From an uncultured Pseudophaeobacter sp. (GTDB taxonomy: Bacteria > Pseudomonadota > Alphaproteobacteria > Rhodobacterales > Rhodobacteraceae), in the NCBI GenBank assembly GCA_905479575.1, contig CAJQNB010000050.1, positions 1-57,178 of the forward strand: a stretch of 57,178 nucleotides of DNA, written 5' to 3'. Below, piece after piece: positions 27,074 through 35,749 of the stretch. Below the pieces are notes generated by a model that saw nothing but the letters and a program-made list of their open reading frames with translations, ran no database searches and had not been told where the DNA came from. How positions within the stretch are numbered: the stretch's first letter is position 1; each line of letters begins with the position of its first letter. A program made the translations under genes and the position numbers.

Positions 27074-27550
27074 ATGACCAACCTGACTATCAACCGCCGC
27101 CTTTTGTTGTGTGGCCTAGGGGCCTCCGGGTTCGGAATGACAGTGCCCGCCTTGGCCGCCACGCCACCGCTGGTTCAAGTGGTCAAGGATCCGAATTGCG
27201 GGTGCTGTGGCGCGTGGATCGACATCATGGCTGATGCTGGATACGAAATGGACATTCGCGAAGCCACGTATGACGACTTGATGCGTTTGAAAGCCCAAAG
27301 CGGGGTCAGCGAAGACATGGCATCGTGCCACACCGCACATGTGGACGGTTATGTCATCGAAGGCCATGTGCCGCCGGCCGACATCCACCGCCTGTTGAGC
27401 GAGAGGCCCGACGCCATTGGTCTGTCTGTGCCAGGCATGCCATGGGGATCACCGGGCATGGGTCCCGCGAGCGAACGTGACGCCTATTCGGTCTTCTTGA
27501 TCCGAAATGATGGCACAACCGAGATCTTCGCCCACTACAATGCGGCCTGA
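27074..27550 (+). CDS. DUF411 periplasmic copper-associated protein
   Basis: The 158-residue protein has a signal (NRRLLLCGLG) and the DUF411 hallmark DPNCGCCGAWID, with the second part MASCHTAHVDGYVIEGHVPP and WGSPGMG. DUF411 proteins (CopG-like) occur widely in copper-resistance loci and are thought to bind copper through the Cys cluster. A AAAGGAAA ribosome site precedes the ATG at 27074. Its 3' end overlaps the convergent Crp/Fnr gene by 16 bases. Confidence 0.9.
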   Translation: MTNLTINRRLLLCGLGASGFGMTVPALAATPPLVQVVKDPNCGCCGAWIDIMADAGYEMDIREATYDDLMRLKAQSGVSEDMASCHTAHVDGYVIEGHVPPADIHRLLSERPDAIGLSVPGMPWGSPGMGPASERDAYSVFLIRNDGTTEIFAHYNAA

Positions 27551-28137
27551 TCGGCGCCGTTCACGCGATATGAACCTCGAGCGGTGCGCGCAACCTGGCC
27601 TTCCCGCACCAAGGTTGACAGGGCTCGGTATACGGCCTCGTGGGTCAGGCCCAGCTCGCTTGCGAATTCAATGATCGACCCGGTGAGCCAGCCATCCGCC
27701 AGACCGGCCAGAACCCGATCCCTGGCAGGGCGGACGGCCAACAATTCCAGTCGGCGACGATAGGCCTGAATTTGGCTTGCCATGCGTTGAACAAGAGCTG
27801 CGGCAAAACTCGGGTCTTTCGTCATGAATTCCAGCACCTCGGTCTTGTCCAGGCAGAGGACCAAACAACGTGCTTGGGCCGTCGCGTCGCAATGAAAGCG
27901 GTCCGAAAACAACGCCGGTTCTGCCAGGGTATCGCCTGCGTTGGCCTGAAACATCGTCACTTTCTGCCCATCTTTTGTGTGGCGGATCAGGCTGATTGCG
28001 CCCTGTTCAAGAAAGTACATCGCACGTGTCGGGTCTCCTTGGCGAAACAAGTACTCATCAGCCTCAAGCTGACGCCGCGCCTGACCGCATTTCGGGAGAC
28101 GATTGAATGGAGAGGGCAGAGACATCAGATGTGACAT
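27535..28137 (-). CDS. Crp/Fnr-family transcriptional regulator
   Basis: The 200-residue regulator has a cyclic-nucleotide-type beta-barrel (residues about 20-110, GDPTRAMYFLEQGAISLIR) and a C-terminal helix-turn-helix (IIEFASELGLTHEAVYRALSTLVREG). The N-terminal Fe-S Cys set of FNR is absent; Cys residues occur at PKC, FHC and ARCLVLC, so redox or metal sensing is possible but unproven. Starts at 28152, 28137 and 28125 are possible; I chose 28137, which leaves an FNR-like palindrome directly upstream. Divergent from the His-rich gene at 28210. Confidence 0.85.
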   Translation of the reverse strand: MSHLMSLPSPFNRLPKCGQARRQLEADEYLFRQGDPTRAMYFLEQGAISLIRHTKDGQKVTMFQANAGDTLAEPALFSDRFHCDATAQARCLVLCLDKTEVLEFMTKDPSFAAALVQRMASQIQAYRRRLELLAVRPARDRVLAGLADGWLTGSIIEFASELGLTHEAVYRALSTLVREGQVARTARGSYRVNGADQAAL

Positions 28138-28138
28138 T

Positions 28139-28152
28139 ATGATCTCGATCAT
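28139..28152. promoter_or_regulatory. FNR-like palindrome (TGAT-N4-ATCA)
   Basis: ATGATCTCGATCAT contains the core TGAT-N4-ATCA of Crp/Fnr-family sites, with A/T instead of T/A at the outer positions. It touches the start region of the Crp/Fnr gene and lies about 60 bases before the divergent gene, so it is a likely autoregulatory operator. Confidence 0.5.
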
Positions 28153-28209
28153 ATGTCAGAAGAGGATCAGGCGCCAGATTGGAGTCTCGCGACCGAACAG
28201 GAGCCACCC

Positions 28210-28743
28210 ATGATCCGACTTGTACTCATAGTTTTACTGGCCAGTTCCACAGCCACGGCACAACACAACAGCCACGATCACGGTGCCAGCGGACAAAATA
28301 TGGCCGTGCCAAAGGAGCCGGGGCAGGGGGCGTTTGCATCCATCGCCGAGATTGTAGCCTTGCTGCGAGCGGATCCGGACACGAATTGGAGTCGCGTGGA
28401 TATCGCCGGTCTGCGTCAGCATTTAATTGATATGGACGACCTGATCATGCATGCTGAGGCTTCTGTCGAACAGGTCCCACATGGCGTGATGTTCCGTGTC
28501 GGGTTGACCGGGCCAGGTGGTGAAGCCGTTCGGCGCATGGTTCCAGCACATGCTCCAGTTCTGGCAATAGAGACGGGCTGGTCCAGTGAAGCCGAGATTG
28601 GCAGGAATGAGGTCACATGGACAGTGACCTCATCCGACGAAGTCGATGTCATTCGCGCCTTGGGCTTCTTTGGGTTGATGGCTGTAGGGGGCCACCATCA
28701 GGCACATCACCTTGGCATGGCTGCCGGCAAGATGGTGCATTGA
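28210..28743 (+). CDS. His-rich exported protein, unrecognised
   Basis: The 177-residue protein has a signal peptide (cleavage near TATAQ) followed by a His-rich start HNSHDHG and ends with GGHHQAHHLGMAAGKMVH, so both termini of the mature protein could bind metal. The middle (IAGLRQHLIDMDDLIMHAEA) looks helical. I do not recognise the family. The start ATG has AGGAG upstream. It is tail-to-tail with copZ, with a single base between stops, and divergent from the Crp/Fnr regulator. Confidence 0.75.
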   Translation: MIRLVLIVLLASSTATAQHNSHDHGASGQNMAVPKEPGQGAFASIAEIVALLRADPDTNWSRVDIAGLRQHLIDMDDLIMHAEASVEQVPHGVMFRVGLTGPGGEAVRRMVPAHAPVLAIETGWSSEAEIGRNEVTWTVTSSDEVDVIRALGFFGLMAVGGHHQAHHLGMAAGKMVH

Positions 28744-28744
28744 C

Positions 28745-28945
28745 CTAGGCAGCGATCGTGCTGGGGTAACCTTCCTTTTCCAGGATTTTTGTCAGCTCGG
28801 CGTCGCCCAGTCTGCTTGTGACTTCGACGGTGCGCGCTTCCAGATCGAAATTCAGAACCGCATCTCCGTCGGCGGCACCAACGGCCTTTTCGATAGCAGC
28901 CTTGCAATGACCGCAGCTCATATCGGGTACATTGAACTTGCTCAT
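28745..28945 (-). CDS. copZ: Copper chaperone CopZ
   Basis: The 66-residue HMA protein carries the Cu(I) motif MSCGHC (residues 8-13) and the small-beta-alpha pattern ending in LEKEGYPS. It hands Cu(I) to the ATPases. The start MSKFNVPD is chosen for length and family fit; the open frame further upstream covers the promoter. It is transcribed from the CueR-type site at 28974-29004, divergent from the copper ATPase. Confidence 0.93.
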   Translation of the reverse strand: MSKFNVPDMSCGHCKAAIEKAVGAADGDAVLNFDLEARTVEVTSRLGDAELTKILEKEGYPSTIAA

Positions 28946-28973
28946 GGTAGTCTCCGTTTTTTCGTTCAATGAA

Positions 28974-29004
28974 GGGATTGGGGGTTCCCACAGGGTAAGG
29001 TCAA
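28974..29004 (-). promoter_or_regulatory. CueR/HmrR-type promoter for copZ
   Basis: On the minus strand, TTGACC (28999-29004), a 19-bp spacer with the dyad-like TTACCCTGTGGGAACCCCC and a weak -10 position (28974-28979). It is back to back with the copA promoter, with 27 bases between the -35 boxes. Confidence 0.7.
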
Positions 29005-29031
29005 GCATCAAGAAAACGTGATATTCAAGGC

Positions 29032-29062
29032 TTGACCCTACCCACACTGGAACCCCCCAAAC
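29032..29062 (+). promoter_or_regulatory. CueR/HmrR-type promoter for copA
   Basis: TTGACC (29032-29037) is followed by CTACCCACACTGGAACCCC as a 19-bp spacer, then a poor -10 position. The sequence CTACCC...GGAACCCC matches the sites at 3497-3515 and 28980-28998. Confidence 0.7.
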
Positions 29063-29094
29063 CATATTTGGAACCACGAATCGCGGAGAGTGTC

Positions 29095-31602
29095 ATGTCA
29101 GAGAAACGAACGCTTACATTGTCGGTCGAAGGCATGACTTGTGCGTCCTGTGTCGGCCGTGTTGAAAGAACGCTTGCCGGCATTCCCGGCGTGTCCGATG
29201 CCGCGGTCAACCTGGCGAATGAAACAGCCCGGGTCAGCTTTGCCGCCCCCGCCAACCTTGCAGGGTTGATCGACACGTTGGGTGAAGCGGGCTATCCAGC
29301 CACGACCAGCGAAATCACTTTGGACGTCGAAGGCATGACCTGTGCCAGCTGCGTTGGCCGGGTTGAGCGCAAATTGACGGCCAGTGACGGCGTAATTGAT
29401 GCGCAGGTAAACTTGGCTGCGGAGACCGCGACCATACGCTACGCTACCGGGGCGACTACGCCGGCGGACTTGGCCAGGATTTCCACCGAACTTGGATACC
29501 CTGCCAAGCTCAAAGCTGGAGAAGACCTCAGCAAACAGGACCGCAAGGCGGCAGAGATCGCGCGACTTGGGCAACTTACCTTGGTCGCCGCAATTCTGGC
29601 CCTACCGGTTTTTGTGATCGAGATGGGCGGTCATTTGTTTCCGGCCATGCATATGTGGATCGAAGAAAGCGTCGGCCTGCAAAACAGCCGGTTTTTGCAA
29701 TTTCTCCTGACCACAATCGTTCTGTTCGGCCCTGGTCTGCGCTTCTACACAAAGGGGTTTCCGCTGCTGTTCAAGGGCGCGCCGGACATGAACTCGCTTG
29801 TCGCGCTTGGCACTTCAGCGGCCTACGGGTTTTCACTGATTTCCACCTTTACGCCGGGAGTTCTGCCGGCAGGCACTGCCAATGTCTACTATGAGGCAGC
29901 GGCTGTAATTGTCGTTCTAATCCTACTGGGTCGCTTTCTGGAAGCACGCGCCAAGGGACGTACAGGCGAGGCAATCCGCAAGCTTGTCGGGTTGCAGGCA
30001 AAGGTCGCGCGGGTGGAACGGGAGGGCGAAGTTGTCGAACTGGCGATCGAGGAGATCATCGTGGGTGACTTGATCCACGTGCGTCCTGGCGAGAAAATCG
30101 CCGTTGATGGCAAAGTGATCAGCGGCCGTTCCTATGTCGATGAAAGCATGATCACCGGCGAGCCCGTCCCAGTTGAGAAATCCACTGGGGCTGAGATCGT
30201 CGGTGCAACGGTGAATGGCACAGGCGCATTGATCTTCCAGGCAACCAAGGTTGGTGCTGACACGATGTTGGCGCAAATTATCCAGATGGTTGAGCAGGCT
30301 CAAGGTGCCAAGCTTCCGATCCAGGGTTTGGTAGACCGGATTACCGCCTGGTTCGTCCCTGCGGTCATGGCGGTTGCCACCTTAACCGTTCTGACTTGGC
30401 TGATCTTTGGACCTGACCCCGCACTGAGCTTTGCGCTGATTGCAGGTGTCGCCGTTTTGATCATCGCCTGCCCTTGCGCGATGGGTTTGGCAACGCCTAC
30501 ATCGATCATGGTCGGCACCGGTCGGGCGGCCGAAATGGGGGTTCTCTTCCGCAAAGGTGATGCGCTTCAAATGCTACAGGAAGCGCGGGTGGTCGCATTG
30601 GACAAGACGGGCACTCTGACCCAGGGCCGTCCCGAGCTGACCGACCTGATCGCGGCGGATGGGTTTGACAGCGATGAGGTGCTGCGACTGGTTGCCGCCA
30701 TCGAGGCCCAGTCTGAACACCCCATTGCCGAAGCCATCACGCGTGCCGCCACCCAAAGAGGGTTGGATGGCGCCGAGGTCACAGCCTTTACGTCGATCAC
30801 CGGATACGGCGTCGAGGCGACCGTTGGCGGTCACCGCATTCTTGTCGGAGCTGACCGGTTTATGCAGCGCGAGGGGATCGACATGGGCAAACTTGCCCAG
30901 ATCGGCGACGAATTGGGCCGCAAGGGGCGAACCCCGCTCTATGCAGCAATCGACGGGCAGATTGCGGCGGCGATTGCCGTGGCGGATCCGGTCAAACCAG
31001 CAACTCCAGCAGCCATATCTGCATTGCATGATCTGGGGTTGAGCGTGGCCATGATTACCGGTGACAATCAAGGGACGGCTGAAGCCATCGCCGCAGAATT
31101 GGGCATTGATATCGTTGTGGCCGAGGTCCTGCCCGAGGGAAAAGTCGCCGCACTGGAAGATTTACGCACGCGTGGCAAACTGGCTTTTGTCGGCGATGGC
31201 ATCAATGACGCCCCTGCGCTGGCCACTGCGGATGTGGGCATTGCTATCGGCACCGGAACCGATGTTGCCATCGAAGCGGCAGATGTTGTTTTGATGTCCG
31301 GCGAGTTGACCGGCGTGGTCAACGCCTTCGACATTTCGACGCGCACCATGCGTAACATCCGGCAGAACCTGTTCTGGGCCTTCAGCTACAACACGTTGCT
31401 GATCCCTGTGGCTGCAGGCGTTTTGTACCCGGCCTTCGGGCTGCTCCTGTCGCCAGTTCTGGCAGCCGGGGCGATGGCTCTGTCCAGCGTGTTCGTGCTA
31501 ACAAATGCACTGCGTTTGCGTTGGGTTAAGCCGGTGCTGAACGACAAAGCACCCATCCCGATGCAAGAAACCGAGACCCTGAACCCGGCACTAGCCGGAT
31601 AA
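29095..31602 (+). CDS. copA: Copper-exporting P1B-type ATPase CopA with two HMA domains
   Basis: The 835-residue pump has two N-terminal HMA domains, each with GMTCASC (Cys at about 16/19 and 84/87), followed by the transmembrane core with [11 protein letters not shown], the phosphorylation site [18 protein letters not shown] and GDGINDAP. It exports Cu(I) to the periplasm. The start at 29095 has GGAGAG upstream and lies about 33 bases past the CueR-type promoter. The cueR gene follows 14 bases downstream. Compared with the ATPase at 1076-3466 this one has the classical CopZ-docking HMA domains. Confidence 0.96.
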   Translation: MSEKRTLTLSVEGMTCASCVGRVERTLAGIPGVSDAAVNLANETARVSFAAPANLAGLIDTLGEAGYPATTSEITLDVEGMTCASCVGRVERKLTASDGVIDAQVNLAAETATIRYATGATTPADLARISTELGYPAKLKAGEDLSKQDRKAAEIARLGQLTLVAAILALPVFVIEMGGHLFPAMHMWIEESVGLQNSRFLQFLLTTIVLFGPGLRFYTKGFPLLFKGAPDMNSLVALGTSAAYGFSLISTFTPGVLPAGTANVYYEAAAVIVVLILLGRFLEARAKGRTGEAIRKLVGLQAKVARVEREGEVVELAIEEIIVGDLIHVRPGEKIAVDGKVISGRSYVDESMITGEPVPVEKSTGAEIVGATVNGTGALIFQATKVGADTMLAQIIQMVEQAQGAKLPIQGLVDRITAWFVPAVMAVATLTVLTWLIFGPDPALSFALIAGVAVLIIACPCAMGLATPTSIMVGTGRAAEMGVLFRKGDALQMLQEARVVALDKTGTLTQGRPELTDLIAADGFDSDEVLRLVAAIEAQSEHPIAEAITRAATQRGLDGAEVTAFTSITGYGVEATVGGHRILVGADRFMQREGIDMGKLAQIGDELGRKGRTPLYAAIDGQIAAAIAVADPVKPATPAAISALHDLGLSVAMITGDNQGTAEAIAAELGIDIVVAEVLPEGKVAALEDLRTRGKLAFVGDGINDAPALATADVGIAIGTGTDVAIEAADVVLMSGELTGVVNAFDISTRTMRNIRQNLFWAFSYNTLLIPVAAGVLYPAFGLLLSPVLAAGAMALSSVFVLTNALRLRWVKPVLNDKAPIPMQETETLNPALAG

Positions 31603-31615
31603 GCGAGGAGGCGAC

Positions 31616-32017
31616 ATGAATCTGAACATCGGCGAAGTATCCAAGCGCACCGGTCTGCGCGCCAAAACCATCCGCTACTACGAGGATATCGGCCTGGTCA
31701 AACCACTGCGTGACACGAACGACTATCGCGTCTTTCGCGAAACTGACCTGCACAAGCTGATCTTTCTCAGCCGCGCCCGTGCCTTGGGGTTCACCATTGG
31801 TGATTGCCGCAACTTGCTGGCGCTCTACGAGGATGAAACCCGCGCCAGTGCAGAGGTGAAAGAAATAACAAACAAGCATTTGGAAGAGATCGAAGCGAAG
31901 ATCATCGATCTGCAAGCCATGCATGAGACCCTGACCCACCTGTCCAAGGAATGCGCGGGGGATCATCGCCCGGATTGCCCCATTCTCGAAGGTCTCAGTG
32001 GCGATCCCTGCCTTTGA
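31616..32017 (+). CDS. cueR: MerR-family Cu(I)-responsive regulator CueR/HmrR
   Basis: The 133-residue regulator has the MerR DNA-binding domain (NIGEVSKRTGLRAKTIRYYE), a long dimerisation helix, and metal ligands Cys113 and Cys121 (KECAGDHRPDCP), the spacing of CueR's two-coordinate Cu(I) site. It is expected to activate the four 19-bp-spacer promoters in this window. It is the last gene of the copA operon. Confidence 0.94.
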   Translation: MNLNIGEVSKRTGLRAKTIRYYEDIGLVKPLRDTNDYRVFRETDLHKLIFLSRARALGFTIGDCRNLLALYEDETRASAEVKEITNKHLEEIEAKIIDLQAMHETLTHLSKECAGDHRPDCPILEGLSGDPCL

Positions 32018-32129
32018 CCGAAAAGAAATTTCAAAAATGATCCCCTTTCGCCCTCTACTGTCCGGCATGGACTCTGTCACTCTGCTGTCTCAACTTCTGA
32101 CACCCGCCTGGGTCACGACCTCAGCGAAA

Positions 32130-32369
32130 CCTGTACCCTGGACAGACCAGCGGGACACTCGGGTGGGGTAGTGCAGCTTGTTTCTGAAAGCTTCGCAATG
32201 GATCTGCCCGTTGTGAGCGCCGTTGTGGTCTGACGAAGTTGTAAAAGCGCTCCCATTTGTCCAACTTCGCTTCTAGATCAACATCGTCCTTGTAGCTCAG
32301 AAGATGATAGAATTCCTGTTGATCTGAACGGTGGGAACTTTCGACATTGCCACCCGTGTGAATCCCTTA
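32130..32369 (-). pseudogene. IS481-like transposase C-terminal remnant
   Basis: On the minus strand the frame reads GGNVESSHRSDQQEFYHLLS, YKDDVDLEAKL and WERFYNF, the C-terminal integrase-core end of IS481-type transposases (HRxDxxEFY, YNxxRPH). A frameshift follows: the tail continues in another frame as DHNGAHNGQIHCEAFRNKL. The first two DDE residues and the N-terminus are missing. The rest of 32018-32453 holds nothing I can support. Confidence 0.75.
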
Positions 32370-32453
32370 TGCCAACATGACCTAGAGCATTGACATTTTA
32401 ATCAAACACGGAGCCGTCCAATTTGGAAAACTTAAGGCCACGATTGCACATGA

Positions 32454-33779
32454 TCAGCGACCGGGATGTTCCTGCGGCGCTGTCCAGCTCGACAGATAAA
32501 CCCATTCTACAGCAAAGACCGAGACAATACCAAGAGCTGCATAGAGCACAATAGCAGGATCGCTTTGCAGTTTCATCGCGGTGAATGCGGCAAGCACCAC
32601 AGCATCAAACACGAGCGCAAGTAGCATAATTGCCGGTGCTGCCCCGATCTCTTTCCGCCGGAACCGGTAAACGCCCCAGTGAACGATCATATCCATTATC
32701 AGATAGAAGAATGCGCCAAGAGAAGCGATCCTTCCGAGGTCAAAAAACACTGCCAGCGCCGAAGCGATCACGACCGTATAGACCAGCATATGCCGCTGGA
32801 TGGGTCCGGTCATTCCAAAGTGACTGTGCGGGATCATCTTCATGTTCGTCAGCATCGTTAGCATTCGCGACACTGCAAACACGCTGGCCAAAACGCCGGA
32901 TGCCGTAGCTACAGCGGCCAGCAACACCGTCAGAAAAAAACCAATCTGCCCGAGTGCGGGCTCTGCTGCCTGCGCGAGTGAATAGTCACGTGCAGCGATG
33001 ATCTCGTCGATTGTCAGGCTTGCGCTCACGCCGAAAGCTACAAGCAGATAGACCACCACGCAGATCGCAATTGAGATCATGATTGTGCGACCCACGTTGC
33101 GGTTGGGATCGGTGATCTCGCCACCACTATTGGTGATCGTGGTGAACCCCTTGAAGGCGAGGATTGCTAGAGCGACCGACGCTATGAAGCCGGTGATCCC
33201 AGAGGCTCGGACGCTCGCCGAAGCGGCAGAAAACTGAAATCCGCTGGACCAAAGTGCGGCGATGCCGAACAAGGCGATGCCACCGATCTTGATGGCGGCC
33301 ATGATCAGAGAAAACAACCCGACAGATCGGTTTCCGGCAATGTTGACCAAAAAGGCAAAGACGATGACTGCAACCGCCAAAATAGGCACCAACGGTCCTC
33401 CAGTGATGTCAAAAGGCCGTAGCACGTAAGTGGCAAATGTGCGCGCCACCAAACTTTCGGCAATCACCATACTGAGCGCCATAAGGAGCGCAGCCCCTGC
33501 TGCTAATGCGCCAGACCCGTAGCATTTCTGCAGGATCATTGCGATGCCACCGGAAGAAGGCCAGGCATTTGACATCTTGATATAGCTGTAGGCACTGAAA
33601 CTGGTCACGACTGCGCCCACGATAAAGGCGAGCGGGAATAGTGGCCCGGCCAGTTGGGCAATCTGCCCCGTCAGGGCAAATATGCCCGCGCCGATCATGA
33701 CGCCGGTACCCATGGCAACAGCGCCGCCAAGACTGATCGAGCCTTCCTTGTACACAGTGCTTTGGTGATCATGCTGCAT
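32454..33779 (-). CDS. APC-family amino acid/polyamine permease
   Basis: The 441-residue membrane protein has the APC start SISLGGAVAMGTGVMIGAGIFA, further helices with GNRSVGLFSLIMAAIK and the consensus region GITGFIASVALAILAFKGF, GGEITDPNRNVGRTI. Substrate is not predictable; such permeases transport amino acids or polyamines, and some relatives co-occur with metal-stress genes. It stands between two transposase remnants and small envelope genes, so it may be a passenger. Confidence 0.88.
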   Translation of the reverse strand: MQHDHQSTVYKEGSISLGGAVAMGTGVMIGAGIFALTGQIAQLAGPLFPLAFIVGAVVTSFSAYSYIKMSNAWPSSGGIAMILQKCYGSGALAAGAALLMALSMVIAESLVARTFATYVLRPFDITGGPLVPILAVAVIVFAFLVNIAGNRSVGLFSLIMAAIKIGGIALFGIAALWSSGFQFSAASASVRASGITGFIASVALAILAFKGFTTITNSGGEITDPNRNVGRTIMISIAICVVVYLLVAFGVSASLTIDEIIAARDYSLAQAAEPALGQIGFFLTVLLAAVATASGVLASVFAVSRMLTMLTNMKMIPHSHFGMTGPIQRHMLVYTVVIASALAVFFDLGRIASLGAFFYLIMDMIVHWGVYRFRRKEIGAAPAIMLLALVFDAVVLAAFTAMKLQSDPAIVLYAALGIVSVFAVEWVYLSSWTAPQEHPGR

Positions 33780-33886
33780 TTTTGATGTCCTTACCTGCCT
33801 CTGGTGCTAGGAACTAACGGTCCGATCTAAACTTCAGGCGCTCGGTCAGAGCGCGCCCGGTTTGTTCATGAATAGGCTGCATTGCT

Positions 33887-34552
33887 TCAGGTCGTTCCCG
33901 AGTTTTCTCGATCCCCAGCTTTTCTAAAGCTAGGGACGAAGGCCGGAACAGACTTGGCGTAGCGGGCATATGCTTGGCCGAAACGCGCGCGGCTATCGGC
34001 TTCTTCGCCACGGGCGAGGCGAACGTACATCCAGGCAAGTACCGGAAACATCGCCAGCGTCAGAAGTGTCGGCCACTGTACTAAAAATCCAAGCAAGATC
34101 AGGATGAACCCGACATATTGCGGATGCCTGATCCTGGCATAGGGGCCTGTAACAGCCAGTTTACCTTGTCGTTGCGCTGCCCACAGATGGTGCCAGGCAA
34201 CAGAAATCAGCCAGAATCCCCCACCAAGGAAAACGAAGCTTAAAAGGTGGAAAGGCCCAAAATGCGGGTTTGACTGCCAGCCGAACATCATTTCGGGGAG
34301 ATGCCCGCTGTCGTGGGCAAACCAATCAACCTCCGGCCAGATCGATTGCAGCCAACCGGAAAGGAAGAAGATAGTTAACGGGAACCCATACATCTCGGTA
34401 AAGAGCGCGACGACGAAGGCGCTGAAGGCTCCGAAACTGCGCCAATCGCGTTTTGTTTGCGGTTTGAAGAAACTGAAGGCGAAAATGATGAATACCGCCG
34501 AGTTGATAAATACCAATAGCCAAAGTCCATAGGAAGCACCTGCATCGGCCAT
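33887..34552 (-). CDS. Isoprenylcysteine methyltransferase-like (ICMT/PEMT) membrane protein
   Basis: The 221-residue protein has several transmembrane helices and the C-terminal methyltransferase signature TGPYARIRHPQYVGFIL, with conserved RHPQY and the acidic E-E in LARGEEADS. Relatives methylate isoprenylcysteine or phospholipids; in bacteria the substrate is generally unknown. Members of this family recur in metal-resistance islands. It overlaps the DUF2933-like gene by one base and is probably co-transcribed with it. Confidence 0.82.
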   Translation of the reverse strand: MADAGASYGLWLLVFINSAVFIIFAFSFFKPQTKRDWRSFGAFSAFVVALFTEMYGFPLTIFFLSGWLQSIWPEVDWFAHDSGHLPEMMFGWQSNPHFGPFHLLSFVFLGGGFWLISVAWHHLWAAQRQGKLAVTGPYARIRHPQYVGFILILLGFLVQWPTLLTLAMFPVLAWMYVRLARGEEADSRARFGQAYARYAKSVPAFVPSFRKAGDRENSGTT

Positions 34553-34788
34553 TACTTGTCGTCTCCCTTACCGTGCCCGCCGTGGCCTCCATGCATGAAG
34601 AAGTGCATGCCGACGCATAGTAGTAAGGGCAACCAGACCAGCAACCCACTACCCAGAAGGTGCATCCGGTGTTCATAACCCAAGAGCAGGCCGCCCACCG
34701 TAAGAGCTACCATCAGGTAGATGCCGGCGCGGGATCGCCAAAAAGAGGGAGGTCGGGAGGCATGTGAAGGGTTGGATGGGCGTGTCAT
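34552..34788 (-). CDS. DUF2933 family small membrane protein
   Basis: The 78-residue protein has one or two helices and ends in LLLCVGMHFFMHGGHGGHGK, a His-rich tail after a Cys/His-containing helix. The DUF2933 family is typical of copper and heavy-metal islands and is often next to the methyltransferase-like gene downstream, as here. AGGAAGG lies upstream of the ATG. It resembles the product at 19034-19351. Confidence 0.85.
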   Translation of the reverse strand: MTRPSNPSHASRPPSFWRSRAGIYLMVALTVGGLLLGYEHRMHLLGSGLLVWLPLLLCVGMHFFMHGGHGGHGKGDDK

Positions 34789-35002
34789 GTTAGATTTTCC
34801 TTCCTATGTTTTCACTCCTCGGTGGCGCAGCGAGCTGAGCTTGACAGGAGATATAGAAGCAAAACCAGAAAATTGGTTCACCTCTGTTTTTTCATCTAGG
34901 AGTTCATTTTTACCATAGAGACTGGATATGCTATATGGGCTAGGTTTTCGAAAAATTGCAGGGCGAACGGTTTGACTTTCGCACCATCAGCCCCGGGGGT
35001 AC

Positions 35003-35021
35003 ACACTGATCCTGTCAGTGT
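35003..35021. promoter_or_regulatory. Perfect 7-bp dyad, putative operator
   Basis: ACACTGATCCTGTCAGTGT is a perfect 7-bp inverted repeat with five bases between the arms. A second dyad TGTAAACGTTACA follows immediately. Together they look like operator sites, but no regulator can be assigned. Confidence 0.4.
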
Positions 35022-35147
35022 AAACGTTACATTTTGATACAATTGCAGCCAGCCTGACACTATTGACTTAATCAGGATTGTTGGCTCAATCGACGGCGGA
35101 TCGACACTTCAGTCGACTCAGGGCTACGTAATATAGGGATAAGAGAA

Positions 35148-35282
35148 ATGGCTAGCGAAGAGCTTATTCTGTTTATGAGTGGCAATCAGGGGCTCGAATT
35201 ACGCACATTGCGTGTTTATCTCAAAATCATGAAAGTGTCATCTGGCAAAATTGTGAACAATAAATACCCACGCAAGAAGTAG
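35148..35282 (+). CDS. Possible small protein (44 residues)
   Basis: ATG to TAG encodes a 44-residue basic peptide (MASEELILFMSGN..., ending KYPRKK). The upstream GGATAAGAG could be a weak ribosome site. There is no recognisable domain and the sequence may be chance. Confidence 0.25.
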   Translation: MASEELILFMSGNQGLELRTLRVYLKIMKVSSGKIVNNKYPRKK

Positions 35283-35356
35283 AGTCATATCCCTGGGCCG
35301 ACAGTTGAAAAGAGATCTAGACAATGAACCCTAGAAATCCAAGGAGTAATTATAGA

Positions 35357-35644
35357 ATGAAGTTTCTCTCACTAGCTGCGGCTTTAGTCGTTGCAGCAAC
35401 AACCGCTTTTGCGGGCGGAAATCACGATATGGCAATGGGAACAATCACTAACCTTGATCGAAAATCGAATGTAGTGACGATAGATCACGGACCAATGGAA
35501 AGTGTTAACATGCCAGCGATGGAAATGGGATACGGCGTTGCGAATCCGTCAATGTTAAAAGGCCTTCGCAAAGGTAATAAAATTCACTTTATGGTGGAGC
35601 ATGTCAGCGGAAAATACATCGTAACCGAAATAATGAAACAATAG
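35357..35644 (+). CDS. cusF: CusF-like periplasmic copper-binding protein
   Basis: The 95-residue protein has a signal peptide (cleavage near TAFAG) and a CusF-type beta-barrel: GTITNLDRKSNVVTIDHGP and MPAMEMGYGV, with the Met pair and nearby His used for Cu(I)/Ag(I). The start at 35357 is supported by AAGGAG upstream; a start at 35324 would add 11 residues without a better site. It stands alone here, without the CusCBA efflux genes, so it probably buffers copper for the neighbouring oxidases. Confidence 0.85.
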   Translation: MKFLSLAAALVVAATTAFAGGNHDMAMGTITNLDRKSNVVTIDHGPMESVNMPAMEMGYGVANPSMLKGLRKGNKIHFMVEHVSGKYIVTEIMKQ

Positions 35645-35749
35645 GTTTCTTTTCATCGCTCCAGGGTCAGATGCCTTTTACCTCTTGTAGGTTTCCAAGG
35701 TGAACTTGACTCTGGAAGTTGATGGGTGAAGAGTTTCCCGCCTTGCAGT

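Larger units (their letters stand above)
34789..35356. other. Intergenic stretch of about 570 bases, AT-rich
   Basis: No recognisable protein is encoded. It holds two close dyads (ACACTGA-tcctg-TCAGTGT at 35003-35021 and TGTAA-acg-TTACA at 35020-35032) and a possible 44-codon gene at 35148-35282. The base composition is visibly more AT-rich than the copper blocks on either side. Confidence 0.5.
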
